In this document: positions 42,710-47,478 of the stretch, piece by piece
How the letters are laid out: each line of letters begins with the position of its first letter
Numbering within the stretch: the stretch's first letter is position 1
From: Streptomyces caeruleatus
GTDB lineage: Bacteria; Actinomycetota; Actinomycetes; Streptomycetales; Streptomycetaceae
Length of the DNA stretch: 47,478 nt
Assembly: GCF_001514235.1 (NCBI RefSeq)
Contig: NZ_KQ948931.1
Coordinates: forward strand, 434,301-481,778
Direction of reading: 5' to 3'
The notes under the pieces: generated by a model
Told to the model about the DNA's origin: nothing
The model's database searches: none
What the model saw: only the letters and a program-made list of their open reading frames with translations
Program-made: the position numbers and the translations under genes

Positions 42710-44019
42710 GCGAGTTCTTCCGCAAGTCCCAATTCAGGCGGCTGGAGTTCGGCTCGCAGGAGTCGTACGTCCGTGACTACCGATTGCTGTTCTCGTACTT
42801 GTGGCTGGAGGGCCGCTACTGGGACGAGGCGACGCCCGATGACCTGGAGAACTGGGAGGAATGGCGCCTTCGCGGGGAGGGCAACCCCAGGCGGGTCGGT
42901 GGCGCGAAGTTCGGACGGGAGCTGACCGCCTTCCGGTTGCTCTACGACTGGGCGGCACGACGGGGCTACGTGACGGTGAGCCCAGTGCAGCTTCGAGAGG
43001 TCGTACTGCCGAATGGGCAGGTCACATCGACTCCGGAGCTGATGCCGAAGAACATCCGCAGCTCGAACGTGAAGTGGCTGACCCCACGGGCATTCCGACT
43101 ATGGCGGGATGTCGGTCTTCGCGGCTACGGCGCCGACGGCCACCCCGATCGCAGCTGGCGCGGTCGCAATGATGGACGCGACGCGGCGTTCGCCGACGTC
43201 CTGTTCACGAGCGGACTGCGACGCCGTGAGGCCGGCACCTTGCTGACCATCGAACTTCCGGACATGGCGACGGTCCGCGCCTACTATCCGGGCCGGGGCG
43301 CCGCCGCAGTCGCCAAGACCTCGGACCGCTTCTTCTATGTGAGCCGTTCCGCGCTGATGGCGACGGAGCTCTACCGGGTGACGACGCGGGCGGAGGCCGT
43401 CCGCAAAGCCCAGGCCGCAGGCCGATATGACGCGCTGGAGAACTGCTGGATCGTTCAATCGGTCAACCGCGCGGGCAACATCGTCTGGATCGACGAGCAT
43501 GGTGGACGGTTTGAGAGCTCGCTCAACGACCTCAACGACCGGCAGCGGATGAACCTCTACACGGAGGGCGAGGACGGACTGGAGCCGTTGGCGCTCTGGC
43601 TGACCGAGGCCGGGCTGCCGATGCGGTATCGCAGCTGGAGCAAGGTTTTCGAGCGGGCGAGCGAGCGATGTGAACGGCTGGGGCTCGGGGTGTTCTGCAC
43701 GCCGCATATGTGCCGGCACTCGTTCGCGCTGCGGATGCTCGTGTCGCTCAACCTGGTCCTGGACCGCCGGCTGGGGCTGAGTCCTCAGGAGCGTCGTGAG
43801 TACGAGGAGCTCTACGGCAACGTCTGGTTGCTGGTCAGGGACCTGTTGGGACACAAGTCCGAGACAGTGACGCGGGAGATCTATCTGGAGCCGGTCCGCG
43901 GGCTGCAGTTGGACACCTTGCTCAGTGGCAGCGAAGAGGTGTCGGACAACGAGGAACTGCTCGCTCGGCTGGCGAAGTCGACCGGGCTGATCCTCGATGT
44001 TGCTGGGGCGGTTGCATGA
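42541..44019 (+). CDS. Tyrosine recombinase (first of a trio)
   Basis: A 492-residue DNA-breaking and rejoining enzyme with a full catalytic set: box I FTSGLRRREAGTL (Arg near 225), HMCRHSFALRM (HxxR near 388), LLGHKSETVTREIYLEPV (His, and Tyr near 446). A SAM-like N-terminal domain binds the arms (ESYVRDYRLLFSYLWLEG). It is longer than phage integrases. It starts GTG 42541, and its stop overlaps the next start (ATGA). Three overlapping recombinase genes in a row is the mark of RIT or Tn554-type elements. Confidence 0.92.
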   Translation: MAGEWSLFWADGAIPKDAGWPELEGWDDLETWERRLRIRERQPILVDPNFRVDPRLSEFFRKSQFRRLEFGSQESYVRDYRLLFSYLWLEGRYWDEATPDDLENWEEWRLRGEGNPRRVGGAKFGRELTAFRLLYDWAARRGYVTVSPVQLREVVLPNGQVTSTPELMPKNIRSSNVKWLTPRAFRLWRDVGLRGYGADGHPDRSWRGRNDGRDAAFADVLFTSGLRRREAGTLLTIELPDMATVRAYYPGRGAAAVAKTSDRFFYVSRSALMATELYRVTTRAEAVRKAQAAGRYDALENCWIVQSVNRAGNIVWIDEHGGRFESSLNDLNDRQRMNLYTEGEDGLEPLALWLTEAGLPMRYRSWSKVFERASERCERLGLGVFCTPHMCRHSFALRMLVSLNLVLDRRLGLSPQERREYEELYGNVWLLVRDLLGHKSETVTREIYLEPVRGLQLDTLLSGSEEVSDNEELLARLAKSTGLILDVAGAVA

Positions 44020-45827
44020 GCGGGGGTTCCACGGGTCGGTCGGCAGCCCTGCCGCCGGCTGGATACCGGCGCCCGGATCGGGTCAGCGAGGCCGGCCTGG
44101 TGATCGCGGCGGCGTCCCAGGACGGTGAGGACCTGGGGATCTACGACTTCCGGTCCTGCGAGGGGCCGGACGAACTGCGGCGGGAGATCGCATGGGCCTT
44201 CGCTCAGGCGGCGCCGCCGGTCGGGGACTGGACCAGCGAGTCGAGCTGCCGCACCTACTTCAAGTTCGCCACCCATTTCCTGAGATTCGTACGGGAGAAA
44301 TATCCCGACGTCGAGGCGGCTCGGCATGTCACGCCGGCGGTCTGGAAGGCGTGGATGCTGGCGGCCTCGGCTGGGGTGAGGTTGCGGCCGGTGCTGCTGA
44401 GGATTCCCGGGCTTCCGCAGGCCACACGGGAGGCGATGAGGACTCGCGGCACGCGGCAGAGGGCCACGGCGAAGGTCTCCTCTCATTCGACGGAGGAGTT
44501 CAGAGCGATCCGACAGGCGGCTCAGGCGAAGGTGAGAGTCGCGGAAATCCGCATCCGCGAGGGCCGGATACTGCTGGAGCGCTGGCGCGACGGCGAGTTC
44601 GAGCCGGGCACGGACGAGGATTTGTGGGGCCGGGCTCTGCACCATGTCTCCGAGACTGCGGACGCTCCGCGGAACGGAGATGCTGTTCGCGGCGCGATCA
44701 GCCGGCCGCTGCGGCGGCTGGTCGGCGGCTCGGGAGCCGGCCATCACTTCTGGCGGCGGCTGTTCCCGACGTTCGAAGAGATGGGAGCCGCGGCGATCCT
44801 GCTGTGCTGCCACGACGGCTGGAACTTCACGACGCTCGCGAGGATGGACGTTCCCGATCACCGTCCCAACGGTGAGACGGAGGACGAGGACGCGGTGATC
44901 CAGAGGGTGTCCACGCAGAAAGCGAGAAGGCCGCGGCGGCTACGGCACGGCAGCAACAACCTCGTCGACCTGGGAGAGGGCTCGGCGGGCCGCGCGATGC
45001 GGCAGGTGGTCTTCATCACCGAGCAGGCCCGGGCGACCCGGGCGGCACTGGGTCGGCCCACCGAGCGGCTGCTGATCGCCCGCCGGTTCACGCCGGTGGA
45101 GGGCGAACCCTTCGGGATGGGCGCCGGCAGCCTGGAACAGGCTGTCAAGGACTGGTCGAAGGCGGCCGCGATGCTGACCGCCGAGGGGACGCCTCTGTCG
45201 CTGTCGCCCCAGCGGATCCACCGGACGGTCCAGGTCCTCTACGGCGGGCCCCGGCACAACACGAGCCAGGTCAGCGACGACACCTACCGCCTACGGGACG
45301 CGCAGGTCCGCGACGGGGCGGCCACCGTGGTCGCCAAGGGCCTGCAGGCGGCCGTGGACGACGCCGTCGAGAAGGTCCGCATGCGGTTGGTCCGGCATAC
45401 CGGGGAGAGCGAGGAACAGGCGGCCCGCCTTGCCGGACAGACCGGCATCGCGCTGGACACGGCGAAGCAGGTGATGGCCGGAGACCTCGATACGGCGGTG
45501 GGGTCCTGCACTGACTTCGAGCACAGCCCGTTCACCCCGCAGGGCCCGTGCTCGGTGTCGTTCCTGATGTGCTTCGCCTGTCCCAACGCGATCGCGACGG
45601 AACGGCACCTGCCGCGGATCCTCTATCTCCAGGCGGCGATCGACAGTCTTCGCTCGGTGGTGAGCGAGGCGGTCTGGGATGCCGACTGGTCAGCCCACCA
45701 TGACCGGATCAGCGACCTGGTGAAGACCCATACCCGAGAAGACGAACGGCCTGCTCTACGGGCGAGGCTGACGGAGGCCGACCGAGGGCTGGTCGACCGG
45801 ATGCTGGAGCGGAGGCTGGACGCATGA
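44016..45827 (+). CDS. Tyrosine recombinase-like protein (second of a trio, degenerate)
   Basis: A 603-residue protein with the N-terminal SAM-like domain (TYFKFATHFLRFVREKYPDV). Its box I analogue (LLCCHDGWNFTTLARMD) has Asn in place of the usual Arg, and the second box reads LSPQRIHRTVQVLYGG. A Cys-rich tail (CSVSFLMCFACPNAIATERH) resembles the long second recombinase of Tn554 (TnpB). It may be a structural partner more than a catalyst. The start overlaps the first gene (ATGA) and its stop overlaps the third. Confidence 0.85.
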   Translation: MSGGSTGRSAALPPAGYRRPDRVSEAGLVIAAASQDGEDLGIYDFRSCEGPDELRREIAWAFAQAAPPVGDWTSESSCRTYFKFATHFLRFVREKYPDVEAARHVTPAVWKAWMLAASAGVRLRPVLLRIPGLPQATREAMRTRGTRQRATAKVSSHSTEEFRAIRQAAQAKVRVAEIRIREGRILLERWRDGEFEPGTDEDLWGRALHHVSETADAPRNGDAVRGAISRPLRRLVGGSGAGHHFWRRLFPTFEEMGAAAILLCCHDGWNFTTLARMDVPDHRPNGETEDEDAVIQRVSTQKARRPRRLRHGSNNLVDLGEGSAGRAMRQVVFITEQARATRAALGRPTERLLIARRFTPVEGEPFGMGAGSLEQAVKDWSKAAAMLTAEGTPLSLSPQRIHRTVQVLYGGPRHNTSQVSDDTYRLRDAQVRDGAATVVAKGLQAAVDDAVEKVRMRLVRHTGESEEQAARLAGQTGIALDTAKQVMAGDLDTAVGSCTDFEHSPFTPQGPCSVSFLMCFACPNAIATERHLPRILYLQAAIDSLRSVVSEAVWDADWSAHHDRISDLVKTHTREDERPALRARLTEADRGLVDRMLERRLDA

Positions 45828-47478
45828 TGAGGCACCCGATCCGCAGGGCCGCTGAGCAGGGCGGCGATGTGGTTCTCGTCGACCCGGCTCCGGGCACGCT
45901 GGCTTTCGCTCCGGAGCGGGCCAAGCCCGGCTTTCCCACCTCGGAGATTCCTCTCTTCTCGGCCATGCTCTGGCAGTTGGCGGGGATGCACCACAGAGAG
46001 TCGAACACCTCGGCAGTGATCAACTGGGGCGGGTTTCCGTTGCCGCTGCTGGCGTCGTTCAAGCGATGCGGCTGGGCTCTGCTGAACGTTCCGACTCCGG
46101 CGGTCCTGCTGAACCGGCCGTACTCGACGACACGGCCCCGCGTCAGCCCGGGCACGGCGAGGAACACCGTCGGCGCCTGGCTCCGGTTCGCCACATGGCT
46201 GTCCAAGCAGGGCATCACCAGTCTGGCGGAAGTTGATGCGGACGTGCTGTCCGAGTACGCCGACGATCTGCCGCAGCGGTCCTACAACACGACCTTCCAG
46301 CACCTGTTGGCGATCACGAGATTGTGGGCTTACGCACCGCACCTGCTGCCGCAGGACCGCATCCCGATGCCGCCCTGGGACGAGGAAGGGCTCGACGCCT
46401 ACCTCGATCCGACCGAAGCCCCGTCGAGCGAGAACAAGACCGCCCCGATCCACCCGTCGGTGATGTCACCGCTGATCGTCTGGGCGATCCGGTTCGTGAC
46501 CGAGTTCGCCCCGGACGTCCTGGCCGCCTTCCGTGAGGCCCGCCGCATCGAGGACGCGGTGCCCGGCAGGGCCCGGAAGGGCGGCCGGGAAACGGTGAGG
46601 GCCTACCTCGACCAGCTGCGAGAGACAGGCCGGCCGTTGCCCACCCTGAAGTCCAGGGTCAACCCCATGCTGACCGAGCGGCGGGCTGCCCGCGGTGAGG
46701 AGACGGCAGGGTGGAGACCGGTGCACAAGCGGTTCATCGCGGGCACCCTGGGCGTCGCCCAGCGACAGGTCGACAGCGTCATCCGCGACTGCCCCGAAGC
46801 CACCGCCGGCCTTGTCTTCGGGGACGGCGCCCCGCTGGAGACTTCGGTCACCGCTGAGATCAACGGAAAGCCCTGGCACAAGCCCGATTTCAACGAGGCC
46901 GATGCGATCGCGATCCACCTCAGTACAGCGGCTCTGGTCACGATCTCCTATTTGTCGGGAATGAGGCCCGAAGAAGTTCTCCATCTCGAGCGCGGCTGCC
47001 GTCGCGTCGACGAACCGGAAGCCGGCGGCGTGGTCCGCTACCGGCTCGTCGGCCGCCACTTCAAGGGAGTGAGGGACGAGGAGGGCAACCTCAAACCCGA
47101 AGGCGAGATCCGCGAGGAACCCTGGACCGTTTTGCACGTCGTCCACCAGGCTGTTGAGGTCTTGGAGGCCCTGGGAGAGGAGGAGTTGTTGTTCCCGCGG
47201 AGTTTCTCCGAGCAGCCCAAGCAGCGTGATCACCTCGGAGCGGCCATGACGCCCGAGATGGCCGCGAAGCGGATCCAGAAATTCGTACGCTGGGTCAACC
47301 GGCTGGCAGCCCGGCACGGGGCGGTGCACGAGATGATCCCCGCGGACCCCGCCGGACGCATCAGCATGAGGCGGTTCCGTAGAACGGTGGCCTGGTTCAT
47401 CAACCGTCAGCCCGGGGGCCGCCTCGCGCTGGGCATTCAGTACGGCCATCTCCAGCTCACCATGGCAGACGGATACAG
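45824..47478 (+). CDS. Tyrosine recombinase (third of a trio), truncated by window end
   Basis: Starts ATG 45824, overlapping the second gene's stop (ATGA), and has no stop before the window edge (551 codons). Translation gives SYLSGMRPEEVLHLERG (box I Arg) and, near the end, SMRRFRRTVAWFINRQPG followed by GIQYGHLQLTMADGY (box II with the HxxR place changed, then the GH motif). The Tyr would lie beyond the window. Mid-protein it has a long N-terminal helical domain (ARNTVGAWLRFATWLSKQG). It completes the trio. The function of the cargo, if any, lies outside. Confidence 0.85.
   Translation, partial: MMRHPIRRAAEQGGDVVLVDPAPGTLAFAPERAKPGFPTSEIPLFSAMLWQLAGMHHRESNTSAVINWGGFPLPLLASFKRCGWALLNVPTPAVLLNRPYSTTRPRVSPGTARNTVGAWLRFATWLSKQGITSLAEVDADVLSEYADDLPQRSYNTTFQHLLAITRLWAYAPHLLPQDRIPMPPWDEEGLDAYLDPTEAPSSENKTAPIHPSVMSPLIVWAIRFVTEFAPDVLAAFREARRIEDAVPGRARKGGRETVRAYLDQLRETGRPLPTLKSRVNPMLTERRAARGEETAGWRPVHKRFIAGTLGVAQRQVDSVIRDCPEATAGLVFGDGAPLETSVTAEINGKPWHKPDFNEADAIAIHLSTAALVTISYLSGMRPEEVLHLERGCRRVDEPEAGGVVRYRLVGRHFKGVRDEEGNLKPEGEIREEPWTVLHVVHQAVEVLEALGEEELLFPRSFSEQPKQRDHLGAAMTPEMAAKRIQKFVRWVNRLAARHGAVHEMIPADPAGRISMRRFRRTVAWFINRQPGGRLALGIQYGHLQLTMADGY

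Overview
This is a high-GC actinobacterial chromosome segment, almost certainly from Streptomyces. Codon use is G/C-ending, GTG and TTG starts are frequent, and the gene set is typical: GH30 galactanase, MerR and LacI regulators, a DEAD-box helicase beside a cold-shock protein, HATPase anti-sigma-like proteins and TPR regulators. No rRNA, tRNA or CRISPR array was seen. Calls rest on motif reading only, with no database search.

Layout. (1) 1-8.0 kb is ordinary chromosome: a LacI regulator and its probable operator facing a secreted GH30/ricin-type glycosidase, a small-protein/DEAD-box helicase/cold-shock block, a MerR-type regulator and an orphan sugar-binding lipoprotein. (2) 8.3-15.9 kb is a probable immune island. 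It holds a Crp-type regulator with an intact cyclic-nucleotide cassette, a Pycsar-type membrane effector (DUF5706/PycTM), a class III nucleotide cyclase-like protein and a 1766-residue STAND NTPase with a very long TPR array. The end of the cyclase and the start of the NTPase carry the same roughly 19-residue Gly-rich motif, which resembles RHIM/bacterial amyloid signalling sequences. This suggests an NLR-like sensor that switches on a cyclase by amyloid templating, with a cyclic nucleotide then firing the membrane effector. It is the strongest candidate for an undescribed system here.

(3) 15.98-33.06 kb is one long leftward run of 15 genes, mostly with 1-14 nt overlaps. It encodes nucleotide-handling and phosphoryl-transfer enzymes: a dCTP deaminase-like domain fused to a PEP-synthase-like phosphotransferase, a CYTH-like protein, a HAD phosphatase, a nucleotide pyrophosphatase-like enzyme, a nucleotidyltransferase-like protein, an SRPBCC protein, an HPr-kinase-like protein, a nucleotide-kinase-like protein, a second dCTP deaminase-like protein, an antiporter, a CTP synthase, an ATP-grasp ligase, a DMT exporter and a metallophosphoesterase. 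It is headed by a 45-residue secreted peptide and faces a LuxR/TrmB-type regulator. It has no PKS or NRPS and looks like an uncharacterised pathway, probably making a cytidine- or deoxycytidine-derived product.

(4) 34.3-36.7 kb holds a beta-lactamase-fold hydrolase, a polysaccharide deacetylase and the remnant of a secreted-protein gene. (5) 36.85-42.5 kb is a small accessory locus: a GNAT, an HTH/TPR regulator, a frameshifted HATPase gene, a small membrane protein, a 45-residue peptide, a JmjC/cupin oxygenase, an aldo-keto reductase and a phosphotransferase. The last four resemble a RiPP-type pathway. (6) At about 42.49 kb the phosphotransferase gene is cut by an element encoding three overlapping tyrosine recombinase-type proteins; the third runs off the window.
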